NCBI GenBank assembly: GCA_947632745.1
Contig: CANRQH010000010.1
Span: 1-25,244, forward strand
Direction: 5' to 3'
Length of the DNA stretch: 25,244 bases
From: an uncultured Clostridia bacterium
GTDB taxonomy: Bacteria > Bacillota > Clostridia > TANB77 > CAG-508
In this document: piece after piece, positions 7,251 to 15,194 of the stretch
Numbering within the stretch: position 1 is the stretch's first letter
Layout of the letters: the number at the start of each line of letters is the position of its first letter
Position numbers and translations under genes: made by a program
Notes under the pieces: model-generated
What the model was told of the DNA's origin: nothing
Seen by the model: only the letters and a program-made list of their open reading frames with translations
Databases searched by the model: none

Positions 7251-8558
7251 ATGAAAGAATATTTGGAAATCGATGAAGTAAAAGCATTGGAGGTTTTAGA
7301 TTCAAGAGGAAACCCAACAGTACAAGTAGAGGTTGTACTAGAAGATGGAAGTCAAGGAGTAGCTATGGTTCCATCTGGAGCATCAACAGGAAGTTTCGAA
7401 GCTGTTGAATTACGTGATGGAGATAAATCAAGATACTTAGGAAAAGGTGTATTAAAAGCAGTAGAAAACGTAAACACAATAATTAGAGAAAAAGTTATAG
7501 GTATGAATGCTTATGACCAAGTAAAATTAGATAAAACATTAATAGAATTAGACGGAACAGAAAATAAAGGAAAATTAGGTGCAAATGCAACACTTGGTGT
7601 TTCACTTGCAGTAGCTAAAGCAGCTGCCGCATCTTTAGGAATGGAACTTTACAATTATATAGGTGGAGTAAATGCAAAAGTACTTCCAACACCTATGATG
7701 AACATAATGAATGGTGGAAAACATGCTGATTCTACATTAAGCATACAAGAATTTATGATAATGCCAGTTGGAGCAAAATCATTTACAGAATGTATGAGAA
7801 TGGGAGCAGAAGTTTATCATAACTTAAAATCTGTATTAAAATCAAAAGGACTTTCTACAGCTGTAGGAGATGAAGGTGGTTTTGCACCAAATGTTAAAGA
7901 TGAAGAAGAAGCATTAGACACAATAGTAGAAGCAATAGAAAAAGCAGGATATAAACCAGGAGTAGATATTTGCTTAGCTCTAGATTGCGCTGCAACAGAA
8001 ATGTATGATGAAGCTAAAAAAATAGGAAAAGAAGGAGATTATCATTTCTGGAAAATAGGTGTTACAAAAACATGTGATGAAATGATAGATTTCATAGAAG
8101 AATTATGCAATAAATATCCAATAATCTCAGTAGAAGACGGATTAGCTGAAGAAGATTGGGATGGATGGAAAAAACTTACAGACAGATTAGGAGATAAAGT
8201 TCAATTAGTTGGAGATGACTTATTTGTAACAAATATTAAAAGATTACAAAAAGGTTTAGATTTAGGAGTTACAAATAGTATATTAATCAAATTAAATCAA
8301 ATAGGAACTTTAACAGAAACATTAGATGCAATAGAACTTGCTAAAAAGAACGGATACACAGCAGTTGTATCACATAGATCTGGTGAAACAGAAGACACAA
8401 CTTTAGCAGATGTAGCTGTTGCAACAAATGCAGGTCAAATTAAAACTGGTGCACCATGCAGAACTGATAGAGTTGCAAAATACAACAGACTTCTAAATAT
8501 AGAAAATGATTTAGGATGCACAGCAATATATGCTGGAAGAAAAGGTTTAAACGTATAA
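7251..8558 (+). CDS. eno: Enolase (phosphopyruvate hydratase)
   Basis: This 435-residue enzyme dehydrates 2-phosphoglycerate to phosphoenolpyruvate using Mg2+. Catalytic Glu208 lies in GDEGGFAPN and the catalytic base Lys347 in LIKLNQIG. Metal ligands are Asp245, Glu295 (SVEDGL) and Asp322 (GDDLF). The mobile loop VPSGASTG and the SHRSGETEDT substrate loop are intact. AAAGGAGG is followed at normal distance by the ATG. It is the last gene of the glycolytic operon, followed by a strong terminator. Confidence 0.97.
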   Translation: MKEYLEIDEVKALEVLDSRGNPTVQVEVVLEDGSQGVAMVPSGASTGSFEAVELRDGDKSRYLGKGVLKAVENVNTIIREKVIGMNAYDQVKLDKTLIELDGTENKGKLGANATLGVSLAVAKAAAASLGMELYNYIGGVNAKVLPTPMMNIMNGGKHADSTLSIQEFMIMPVGAKSFTECMRMGAEVYHNLKSVLKSKGLSTAVGDEGGFAPNVKDEEEALDTIVEAIEKAGYKPGVDICLALDCAATEMYDEAKKIGKEGDYHFWKIGVTKTCDEMIDFIEELCNKYPIISVEDGLAEEDWDGWKKLTDRLGDKVQLVGDDLFVTNIKRLQKGLDLGVTNSILIKLNQIGTLTETLDAIELAKKNGYTAVVSHRSGETEDTTLADVAVATNAGQIKTGAPCRTDRVAKYNRLLNIENDLGCTAIYAGRKGLNV

Positions 8559-8562
8559 TATA

Positions 8563-8627
8563 AAAAAGAATGTTCTTAAACATGAGGCTGCTGAAAAAGT
8601 AGCTTCCTTAAAAAGGACATTCTTTTT
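8563..8627 (+). terminator. Terminator of the glycolytic operon
   Basis: AAAAAGAATGT (8563-8573) pairs perfectly with ACATTCTTTTT (8617-8627). The long loop contains a second hairpin, in which GCTGCT around 8588 pairs with AGTAGC around 8599. The 3' arm ends in five T. Confidence 0.75.
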
Positions 8628-8693
8628 GGTAAAATATAATTAACATAATTTCTAATAAAATATTCAATTGTTGATAAAAATTTTTTTTAAAAG

Positions 8694-8722
8694 TTGCAAA
8701 TAAAATTAATGTATGGTATAAT
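8694..8722 (+). promoter_or_regulatory. Strong sigma-A promoter of the SSB-like gene
   Basis: TTGCAA (8694-8699), 17-base spacer, then TATAAT (8717-8722) preceded by TGG, so it has both a -35 and an extended -10. The transcript would carry a leader of about 135 bases before the ATG at 8866. Confidence 0.8.
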
Positions 8723-8728
8723 AAATGG

Positions 8729-8820
8729 GTTGTTTATGGCATTTAAGATAAAGAAAGTATTTCTAAATTTTAGCCTTTTCACAGAATTTGTGAAAATAAA
8801 CAATTATGAATACTTTTGGT
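8729..8820 (+). promoter_or_regulatory. Structured 5' leader of the SSB-like gene
   Basis: Three complementary pairs can be read: TTGTTTAT (8730-8737) with ATAAACAA (8796-8803); TTTTCACA (8776-8783) with TGTGAAAA (8789-8796) around GAATT; and AAAGTATT (8754-8761) with AATACTTT (8809-8816). The first and third pairs cross, so they form a pseudoknot or are mutually exclusive. This could be autoregulatory or an operator-like repeat. No known riboswitch class was recognised. Confidence 0.4.
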
Positions 8821-8865
8821 AATCCAAAGACATGAACAAAAGAAAAAAACAGGAGGAAGAAAAAA

Positions 8866-9546
8866 ATGTTTAAAGAACAAGTTACATATGTTGAGGAATA
8901 TCAAAGACTTGTTTCTAAAATGCAAAAAAACGCAAAGATTTATGACGAGGTGATACTTACAGGCCGGTTGTATGATCCCATAGAAGAAAAGTATAAATCT
9001 AGCAAAGGGATTTTCTACCAAACGAAGATTGCAGTAAAAAGATATAGTGAAACGAGAGACTATATCCCCATTGTATTCCATGAAAGTCTCTTACCGTATT
9101 TCATGGAAGGCGAAGGAACCGTAAAAATCTATGGATTTATCGAAACTCATGATATTGAAGACAAAACTGGAAGGCATCTTAAGGTAGATGTGTATGTAAA
9201 TAGAATTCAATCTATCTACAAATATGATGATACAGAAGAAGATATGAATTTTGTTTATTTACGTGGATTTATTTGCAGAAAACCGAACTATAGGATGACC
9301 AAAAGTGAGAGAAAAATAACAGACTTATGTATTGCTGTTGATACTGAATATGGAGAATCATTCTATATTCCCACTATTGCATGGCAAAACAAAGCAGAAT
9401 ATGCAAAATACTTCAATGTGGGAGATAGTGTGGAACTGTTGGGCAGAGTTCAAAGCAGACGGTATTTCAAAAAAAGTTCTCCCGATTCTAACAAAGGAGA
9501 ATATAAAAATGCATATGAGGTATCTGTCGTATCCTTCTTAAGGTAA
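8866..9546 (+). CDS. SSB-like protein with two OB-fold regions
   Basis: This 226-residue protein resembles the larger single-stranded-DNA-binding-like proteins of Clostridia. The second half (residues 125-205) has the SSB pattern: VYLRGFICRKPNYRMT, a central YIPTIAWQNKAEYAKYF, then VGDSVELLGRVQSRRYFKK. The first half (residues 27-118) repeats a degenerate version beginning VILTGRLYDP. No acidic C-terminal tip is present. The start follows AGGAGG at normal spacing. The gene is visibly less A+T-rich than its neighbours and uses CGG arginine codons in frame at 8965 and 9460, unlike the resident genes, which suggests horizontal origin. It is monocistronic, between two terminators. Confidence 0.7.
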   Translation: MFKEQVTYVEEYQRLVSKMQKNAKIYDEVILTGRLYDPIEEKYKSSKGIFYQTKIAVKRYSETRDYIPIVFHESLLPYFMEGEGTVKIYGFIETHDIEDKTGRHLKVDVYVNRIQSIYKYDDTEEDMNFVYLRGFICRKPNYRMTKSERKITDLCIAVDTEYGESFYIPTIAWQNKAEYAKYFNVGDSVELLGRVQSRRYFKKSSPDSNKGEYKNAYEVSVVSFLR

Positions 9547-9614
9547 ACTAAAAGTATTCTAAAGGGGAGAAAATTCATCAATAAAAAGATAGGATTTCCC
9601 CGCAAAAAAACATT

Positions 9615-9653
9615 GAAGGGGCATAATCAAAACAAATGGTTATGCCCCTTCTT
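9615..9653. terminator. Strong hairpin terminator after the SSB-like gene
   Basis: GAAGGGGCATAA (9615-9626) and TTATGCCCCTTC (9640-9651) form a perfect 12-bp stem. The + strand T run is short, but seven A upstream would give a T run on the - strand, so it may work in both directions. Confidence 0.75.
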
Positions 9654-9684
9654 TGAAAAAATATAACATTTTAAGGAGTATGAA

Positions 9685-11418
9685 ATGATAAAAAAATTAG
9701 CAAAATGTATTGGAGAATACAAAAGAGAAACAATATTAACACCAATATTTGTAGGAATGGAATGTGCATTTGATGTTATTATACCATTTTTAATGGCATA
9801 TTTAATAGACAATGGTATTAATAAAGGAGATAGTAAGCAAATTTTAGGTATAGGAATTTTACTAATTATATGTTCATTTGTAGCAATATATACAGGAGTA
9901 AAATCAGGAGACTACGCAGCAAAGGCAACAGCTGGATTTGCAAAAAATGTTAGAAAAAAGATTTATTATAATGTACAAGATTTTTCTTTTTCAAATATAG
10001 ATAAATTTTCTACATCTAGTATTATAACTAGACATACTACTGATGTAAATAATATTCAAATGGCTTTTCAAATGATAATAAGAATGGCAGTAAGAGCCCC
10101 TCTTATAATTATATTTTCTTTAATAATGACATTTGTTATAAATGTAAAACTAGCTTTAATATTTTTGTTAGCAATTCCACTATTAGGATTAGGTCTATAT
10201 TTTATAGCAACAACAGCACATCCAATTTTTGAAAAAGCAATTTCAATATATGATAAATTAAACAATATTGTACAAGAAAATGTAAGAGGCATAAGAGTTG
10301 TAAAATCTTTTGTAACAGAAGATGAAGAAATAGAAAAATTTGATGAAACTTCAAAATTAATATATAAAGAATTTTCAAAAGCAGAAAGAATAGTTGCTTT
10401 AAATAATCCATTAATGCAGTTTACAGTTGCAACAATTATTGTACTTATTTCATGGTTTGGTGGAAAAGAAATTATTGTAAACAATTTAACAACAGGAGAA
10501 TTTACAAGTTTAATATCTTATACAATGCAAATTTTAATGTCTTTAATGATGCTTTCAATGGTTCTTGTTACAATAATGATTTCAAGAGCATCTGGAGAAA
10601 GAATAGTTGAACTTATGGATGAAAAAAGTAATTTGACTAGTAAAGAAAATGCAATAAAAGAAGTAAAAGATGGGTCAATAGTTTTTGAAAATGTAAATTT
10701 TAGCTATGTAAATGATGAAAATAAATTAGCTTTAAAAAATATAAATATAGATATAAAATCAGGGGAAACTATTGGAATAATTGGAGGAACAGGTTCATCA
10801 AAAACGACCTTAGTCCAACTAATTCCAAGACTTTATGATGTAACAAGTGGTAAAATAAAAGTTGCTGGAATTGATGTTAGAGATTATGATATAAAAGCAT
10901 TAAGAAATCAAGTTGCAATGGTGTTACAAAAAAATGAATTGTTTTCAGGAACAATAAAAGAAAATTTACGTTGGGGAAAAGAAGATGCAACAGACGAAGA
11001 AATTGAAAATGCATGTAAATTAGCACAGGCACATGAATTTATAAAGACATTTCCGGATGGATATGATACATACATAGAACAAGGTGGAACAAATGTATCA
11101 GGTGGACAAAAACAAAGATTATGTATTGCAAGAGCTTTACTAAAAAATCCTAAAATACTTATTTTAGATGATTCTACAAGTGCAGTAGATACTAAGACAG
11201 ACAGTTTAATAAGAAAAGCCTTTAAAAATAATATTCCAAATACAACTAAAATCATTATAGCCCAAAGAATTTCCTCAGTTGAGGATGCTGATAAAATAAT
11301 TGTTTTAGATAATGGAATGATAAATGCAATAGGAAATCACGATAAATTGCTTGCCTCATGTGAAATATACAAAGAGGTATATTATTCACAAATGAAGGGA
11401 GGCAAGGAAAATGGATAA
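9685..11418 (+). CDS. ABC exporter, half-transporter 1 (degenerate ATP site)
   Basis: This 577-residue protein is a six-helix membrane domain followed by an ATPase domain from about residue 335. The Walker A is GGTGSSKTT (Lys373), in which the usual Gly before Lys is Ser, as in many LmrA/YfiB-type heterodimeric exporters. The signature is VSGGQKQR (472-). Walker B is ILILDDSTSAVD, with Asp496 where the catalytic Glu should be, marking this subunit's Walker B as the non-catalytic one. The H-loop is replaced by AQR (IIAQRISSV), again typical of a degenerate site. It overlaps the next gene by 8 bases, so the two are co-translated as a heterodimer. Multidrug or lipid export is likely; the substrate cannot be deduced. 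Confidence 0.92.
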   Translation: MIKKLAKCIGEYKRETILTPIFVGMECAFDVIIPFLMAYLIDNGINKGDSKQILGIGILLIICSFVAIYTGVKSGDYAAKATAGFAKNVRKKIYYNVQDFSFSNIDKFSTSSIITRHTTDVNNIQMAFQMIIRMAVRAPLIIIFSLIMTFVINVKLALIFLLAIPLLGLGLYFIATTAHPIFEKAISIYDKLNNIVQENVRGIRVVKSFVTEDEEIEKFDETSKLIYKEFSKAERIVALNNPLMQFTVATIIVLISWFGGKEIIVNNLTTGEFTSLISYTMQILMSLMMLSMVLVTIMISRASGERIVELMDEKSNLTSKENAIKEVKDGSIVFENVNFSYVNDENKLALKNINIDIKSGETIGIIGGTGSSKTTLVQLIPRLYDVTSGKIKVAGIDVRDYDIKALRNQVAMVLQKNELFSGTIKENLRWGKEDATDEEIENACKLAQAHEFIKTFPDGYDTYIEQGGTNVSGGQKQRLCIARALLKNPKILILDDSTSAVDTKTDSLIRKAFKNNIPNTTKIIIAQRISSVEDADKIIVLDNGMINAIGNHDKLLASCEIYKEVYYSQMKGGKENG

Positions 11419-13285
11419 AAAATTAAAAGGAAAAATAGATTTTAAAGTTTTAGGAAGAGTTTTAAAATATATTACTAAAAATTATAAATTAAGACTATTT
11501 TTCGTAATTTTCTGTCTTTTACTAAGTACTGCTTCCTCAGTTGCTGCAAATCTGTATTTACAAACTTTAATAGATGATTATATAGTACCACTTGTAGGAA
11601 CAATAAATCCAGTTTATACTTCACTTTTAAAAGCAATAGTTACAATGATTGTAATTTATGGAGTTGGCGTAATTGCAGCTTTTTTATCAAGTAGATTAAT
11701 GGTAAAAGTATCTGAGGGAACATTAAAAGACATTCGTGATGAAATGTTTGTTAAAATGGAAAAGTTACCTATAAAATATTTTGATACACATTCTCATGGG
11801 GATATAATGAGTCGTTATACAAACGATACAGATACATTAAGCCAAATGATTTCTCAAAGTATACCAGAAACATTTTCTGTAATTACAACAATAGTTGTTA
11901 TATTTTTTGCAATGATAATAACCAATATTTATTTAACAGCAGTAGTATTAATTTTTTTAGTTCTAATATTAATTGTAACTAAATTTATGACATCAAGAAG
12001 TGGAAAACACTTTATAAAACAACAAGAAGCTGTAGGTAATTTAAATGGATATATAGAAGAAATGATAAATGGTCAAAAAGTAGTAAAAGTATTTTGCTAT
12101 GAAGAAAGGGCGAAAAAAAGATTTGACAAATTAAATGAAGACTTAGCAGAAAATGTTTATAATGCAAATAAATTTGTAAATTGTATAGGACCTGTAAATG
12201 GAAACCTTGGAAATACATTATATGCAGTTTTGGCAATAGTTGGTGGATTACTTGCAGTTAATGGAATAGGAAATGTATCTGTTGGAATGATAGTTGCATT
12301 TTTACAACTTAGCAAAACTTTTATAAGACCAATAAACCAAATTTCACGTCAATTAAACTCAATAGTTATGGCTGTATCTGGTGCAAAAAGAATATTTGAG
12401 TTTATGGATGAAGAGCCAGAAAAAGATGAGGGTAAAGTAACTCTTGTAAATGTAAAAGAAGAAAATGGAAAACTTGTAGAAGTAAATGAAAGAACTAAAA
12501 TGTGGGCATGGAAATATCCTCATTCAGATGGAAGAATAGAATATATTAAATTAGCTGGACACATTGAATTTCATGATGTAGATTTTGGATATGAAGAAGA
12601 TGAACTTGTTTTACATGAAATTAGTTTATATGCAAAACCAGGACAAAAAATTGCATTTGTTGGAGCAACTGGAGCAGGAAAAACCACAATTACAAATTTA
12701 ATAAATCGATTTTATGATATTGAAGATGGAAAAATTAGGTATGATGGTATAAATATTAATAAAATAAAAAAAGATGATTTAAGACTTTCTCTTGGAATGG
12801 TTCTTCAAGATACAAATCTTTTTACAGGAACAATAAAAGATAATATAAAATATGGAAGAAAAGAAGCATCAGATGAAGAAGTAATTAATGCTGCAAAACT
12901 TGCAAATGCACATAATTTTATAACTAGACTTCCAAATGGCTATGATACAGAAATTTCAGCAGATGGAGCAAGTTTGTCTCAAGGACAAAGGCAATTATTA
13001 GCAATAGCAAGATGTGCTCTTTTAGATCCACCAGTAATGATACTTGATGAAGCAACTTCAAGCATAGATACAAGAACAGAAAAAATAGTTCAAGAAGGAA
13101 TGGATAAACTTATGGAAGGAAGAACTGTATTTGTAATAGCTCATAGACTTTCAACAGTTAGAAATTCAAAAGCAATTATGGTTTTAGATCATGGAAGAAT
13201 AATAGAAAGAGGAACACATGAAGATTTAATAAATGAAAAAGGGCAATATTATAAATTATATACAGGTGCATTTGAACTAGAATAG
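11411..13285 (+). CDS. ABC exporter, half-transporter 2 (catalytic ATP site)
   Basis: This 624-residue partner of the preceding subunit has six transmembrane helices in residues 20-320 and an ATPase domain from about 390. Walker A is GATGAGKTT (Lys424) and Walker B is MILDEATSSID with catalytic Glu547. The signature is LSQGQ (522-526), the form usual in heterodimeric exporters where LSGGQ sits on the other chain. The switch histidine in VIAHRLSTV is present. An insert of about 45 residues (roughly 335-385), containing WAWKYPHSDGRIEY, lies between the membrane and ATPase domains, as in YfiC/LmrD-like subunits. It starts inside the end of the upstream gene. Confidence 0.92.
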   Translation: MDKKLKGKIDFKVLGRVLKYITKNYKLRLFFVIFCLLLSTASSVAANLYLQTLIDDYIVPLVGTINPVYTSLLKAIVTMIVIYGVGVIAAFLSSRLMVKVSEGTLKDIRDEMFVKMEKLPIKYFDTHSHGDIMSRYTNDTDTLSQMISQSIPETFSVITTIVVIFFAMIITNIYLTAVVLIFLVLILIVTKFMTSRSGKHFIKQQEAVGNLNGYIEEMINGQKVVKVFCYEERAKKRFDKLNEDLAENVYNANKFVNCIGPVNGNLGNTLYAVLAIVGGLLAVNGIGNVSVGMIVAFLQLSKTFIRPINQISRQLNSIVMAVSGAKRIFEFMDEEPEKDEGKVTLVNVKEENGKLVEVNERTKMWAWKYPHSDGRIEYIKLAGHIEFHDVDFGYEEDELVLHEISLYAKPGQKIAFVGATGAGKTTITNLINRFYDIEDGKIRYDGININKIKKDDLRLSLGMVLQDTNLFTGTIKDNIKYGRKEASDEEVINAAKLANAHNFITRLPNGYDTEISADGASLSQGQRQLLAIARCALLDPPVMILDEATSSIDTRTEKIVQEGMDKLMEGRTVFVIAHRLSTVRNSKAIMVLDHGRIIERGTHEDLINEKGQYYKLYTGAFELE

Positions 13286-13292
13286 TAAAAAA

Positions 13293-13321
13293 TTGCAATT
13301 TTGTAAAAATTGTGGTATAAT
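13293..13321 (+). promoter_or_regulatory. Sigma-A promoter of the unrecognised gene
   Basis: TTGCAA (13293-13298), 17 bases, TATAAT (13316-13321) preceded by TGG. The architecture is identical to the promoter at 8694 in front of the other compositionally atypical gene. Confidence 0.75.
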
Positions 13322-13370
13322 TTAAAGTAAATACGTGGCAGTATGCTACAAGAAAAGGAGAAAAGAGATT

Positions 13371-14069
13371 ATGAAGAAAATGATGATGTACTGGAAGGAA
13401 CGGCTGTTTGATGCGAGAGAAAGAGTAGAAGGTTTGCATGAGGATGTATATCTAATTGCAGATTATATGTTCGCAATAATCAGCCCCAATGCATTAAGTC
13501 CCCAAGGACTTGCATTATGTTTCAGTGAGGCACTGGACATAATGAGGAAGGAAGTACCCAAGAAGCTCCAAGGAGCAGTGTACTTCCCACAGCTAATCGA
13601 CGTGTTGTGTGATGAGGCCTATGCTGAAGAATTCCGGGAATTATTGAGAGAAGCCTATGGCTTCAATCCACCTAAGAGGTATACCGAGATAGAAATCGAG
13701 GAACTTCCCGAATTTATCAAGGTGGCAGTTGACTGGTGGACAAATGCCATTACATCGCGAGGATGTAATGAGCATATTCCTAGAAAGCTGTATCAGTATG
13801 TAGCTAGCCAGAACTATACGAAGGAACAAATTGTTACATACAAAAAAGCTTTGGCCCAAAAGATAAGCAAAGGTCTCAAGGCTCATACGGACGTGAAGCT
13901 GTACGTGGAGAATTGGGCTTGCCCAGAACTGGAAGATGCAGGTAGGACCATTGGTGTAGACCCCATGATTGGCTATCCATGGAATACATTTATGCTTATA
14001 TCAGCAAAGGAAGTTAAGGTGTTGGATGAGCACCATGAGGGGATTTGGGAAACTCTTTGGAAGATGTAG
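13371..14069 (+). CDS. Unrecognised protein of foreign composition
   Basis: This 232-residue soluble protein was not recognised. ATG 13371 is chosen because AAAAGGAG (13353-13360) precedes it at 10 bases; a GTG at 13335 in the same frame has no such site. The sequence is rich in acidic and aromatic residues (for example VAVDWWTNAI and GIWETLWKM at the end). It has no signal peptide or membrane helix and no P-loop or zinc pattern. Codon use is clearly different from all resident genes, with many G/C-ending codons (CTG, AAG, GTG, CCC) and in-frame CGG at 13401 and 13635. It has its own promoter and a following terminator-like hairpin, consistent with a single imported gene. Confidence 0.8.
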   Translation: MKKMMMYWKERLFDARERVEGLHEDVYLIADYMFAIISPNALSPQGLALCFSEALDIMRKEVPKKLQGAVYFPQLIDVLCDEAYAEEFRELLREAYGFNPPKRYTEIEIEELPEFIKVAVDWWTNAITSRGCNEHIPRKLYQYVASQNYTKEQIVTYKKALAQKISKGLKAHTDVKLYVENWACPELEDAGRTIGVDPMIGYPWNTFMLISAKEVKVLDEHHEGIWETLWKM

Positions 14070-14071
14070 CA

Positions 14072-14100
14072 CGAAAAAAGTGTTTTTTGAGCTTTTTTCG
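14072..14100. terminator. Hairpin after the unrecognised gene
   Basis: CGAAAAAAG (14072-14080) and CTTTTTTCG (14092-14100) form a 9-bp stem whose 3' arm supplies a T run. It starts 2 bases after the stop codon. Confidence 0.6.
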
Positions 14101-14136
14101 AAATTAAAACTTTCTTAGTTGAAAGCTAACCTTTGG

Positions 14137-14164
14137 GCCCCCATTTGCTTCGGCAAATGGGGGC
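14137..14164. repeat. 12-bp G+C-rich stem with UUCG tetraloop
   Basis: GCCCCCATTTGC (14137-14148), loop TTCG, GCAAATGGGGGC (14153-14164) is a perfect stem with a C(UUCG)G closing pair, an exceptionally stable RNA hairpin. No T run follows, so it may be a REP-like element, a processing barrier or a terminator backup. Confidence 0.7.
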
Positions 14165-14179
14165 TTAAGGGGTAAATAA

Positions 14180-14191
14180 GGTTTGCAAACC
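14180..14191. repeat. 12-bp perfect palindrome GGTTTGCAAACC
   Basis: A self-complementary 12-mer lies between the UUCG hairpin and the yebC promoter. Its form suits a dimeric repressor, but no regulator can be named. Confidence 0.4.
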
Positions 14192-14239
14192 GTGAATGGT
14201 AAATATAGTATATAATTTCCAAAAAAGCAATGAAAAAGC

Positions 14240-14268
14240 TATACAAAAAGAAAAAAATATGTTATTAT
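14240..14268 (+). promoter_or_regulatory. Probable promoter of yebC
   Basis: TATACA (14240-14245), 17 bases, TATTAT (14263-14268) with an extended TGn. The -35 matches 4/6 and the -10 matches 5/6 of consensus. Confidence 0.5.
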
Positions 14269-14341
14269 ATATAAGTAAAGTATTAATTTGTAAAAATATT
14301 AATTAATAATATAAATATATAAGTAAAAGGAGGAATTAACA

Positions 14342-15067
14342 ATGTCAGGACATAGCAAATGGCATAATATTGCAGCCAAAAAAGGAAAAGCAGATGCTGC
14401 AAGAGGTAAAGTATTTACAAAATTAGGAAGAGAATTATTAGTCGCAGTAAAACAAGGAGGACCAGATCCAGAAGGAAATTCCAGCTTAAAAGCAGTAATT
14501 GCAAAATGTAAGGCAGCAAACATGCCAAATGACACAATAAATAATGCAATTAAAAAAGCTTCAGGAGAAGGAAGCGTTGCAAATTATGAAGAAATAATCT
14601 ATGAAGGATATGGACCAAATGGAGTAGCTTTAATTGTTGAAGCAAGTACAGATAACAAAAATAGAACAGCAGCAGATGTAAGACACGCATTTGATAAATC
14701 TGGAGGAAACTTAGGAACTACAGGATGTGTATCTTATATGTTTAAGAAAAAAGGAGTTATGGTAATTGAAAAAGAAAATTGCCAAATGGATGAAGAAGAA
14801 TTAATGATGCTTGCAATAGAAAGTGGAGCAGAAGATTTCGAAACTCAAGATGAAGTTTATGAAATAACAACAGATCCAAGTGATTTTACAGAAGTTTCAG
14901 AAAAACTTCAAGAAGCAGGAATTACATTTTTAGAGGCATCTGTACAAATGGTTCCAGAAACAACAGTTAGCTTAGATGAACAAGCTGCAGAAAAAATGGA
15001 AAAAATGATTGAAAGACTAGAAGATTTAGATGATGTAATGAATGTTTATCATAATTGGGAAGAATAA
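14342..15067 (+). CDS. yebC: YebC/TACO1/PmpR family protein
   Basis: This 241-residue protein is a clear YebC-family member: MSGHSKWHNIAAKKGKADAA at the start, then FTKLGREL, the central YEGYGPNGVALIVE, TDNKNRT-DVRH and the C-terminal DLDDVMNVYHNW. The family was long annotated as a transcriptional regulator. The mitochondrial relative TACO1 and more recent bacterial work point to a translation role at difficult codon runs. AAAGGAGG precedes the ATG. Length is normal. It has its own promoter and terminator just upstream of the spoIIIA operon. Confidence 0.95.
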   Translation: MSGHSKWHNIAAKKGKADAARGKVFTKLGRELLVAVKQGGPDPEGNSSLKAVIAKCKAANMPNDTINNAIKKASGEGSVANYEEIIYEGYGPNGVALIVEASTDNKNRTAADVRHAFDKSGGNLGTTGCVSYMFKKKGVMVIEKENCQMDEEELMMLAIESGAEDFETQDEVYEITTDPSDFTEVSEKLQEAGITFLEASVQMVPETTVSLDEQAAEKMEKMIERLEDLDDVMNVYHNWEE

Positions 15068-15074
15068 ATATTAT

Positions 15075-15113
15075 AAAAAATATAATTATCAATAATGGTA
15101 ATTATATTTTTTT
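15075..15113. terminator. Terminator after yebC
   Basis: AAAAAATATAATTATC (15075-15090) pairs with GGTAATTATATTTTTT (15097-15112) with one wobble, ending in a T run. The A/T symmetry allows action in both directions. Confidence 0.65.
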
Positions 15114-15133
15114 GTTCTAAAACAAAAAGACAA

Positions 15134-15161
15134 GCATATAATATAGTTAATATAATACATA
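15134..15161 (+). promoter_or_regulatory. Possible sigma-E promoter of spoIIIA
   Basis: GCATATA (15134-15140) and AATACATA (15154-15161), 13 bases apart, weakly match sigma-E elements (KMATATT and CATACAMT). In Bacillus the spoIIIA operon is transcribed by sigma-E in the mother cell. The match is only partial in this A+T-rich sequence. Confidence 0.3.
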
Positions 15162-15194
15162 TTATTTGAAGTGAGCAGTCAAGGGGACCGATTT

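Noticed and set aside
8729..8865. tRNA or known riboswitch in the SSB leader
   Set aside because: No cloverleaf or T-loop sequence and no recognised riboswitch core.
15171..15194. GTG start of spoIIIAA at 15171
   Set aside because: AAGGGG at 15181-15186 correctly spaces ATG 15195; the extra residues do not look like SpoIIIAA.
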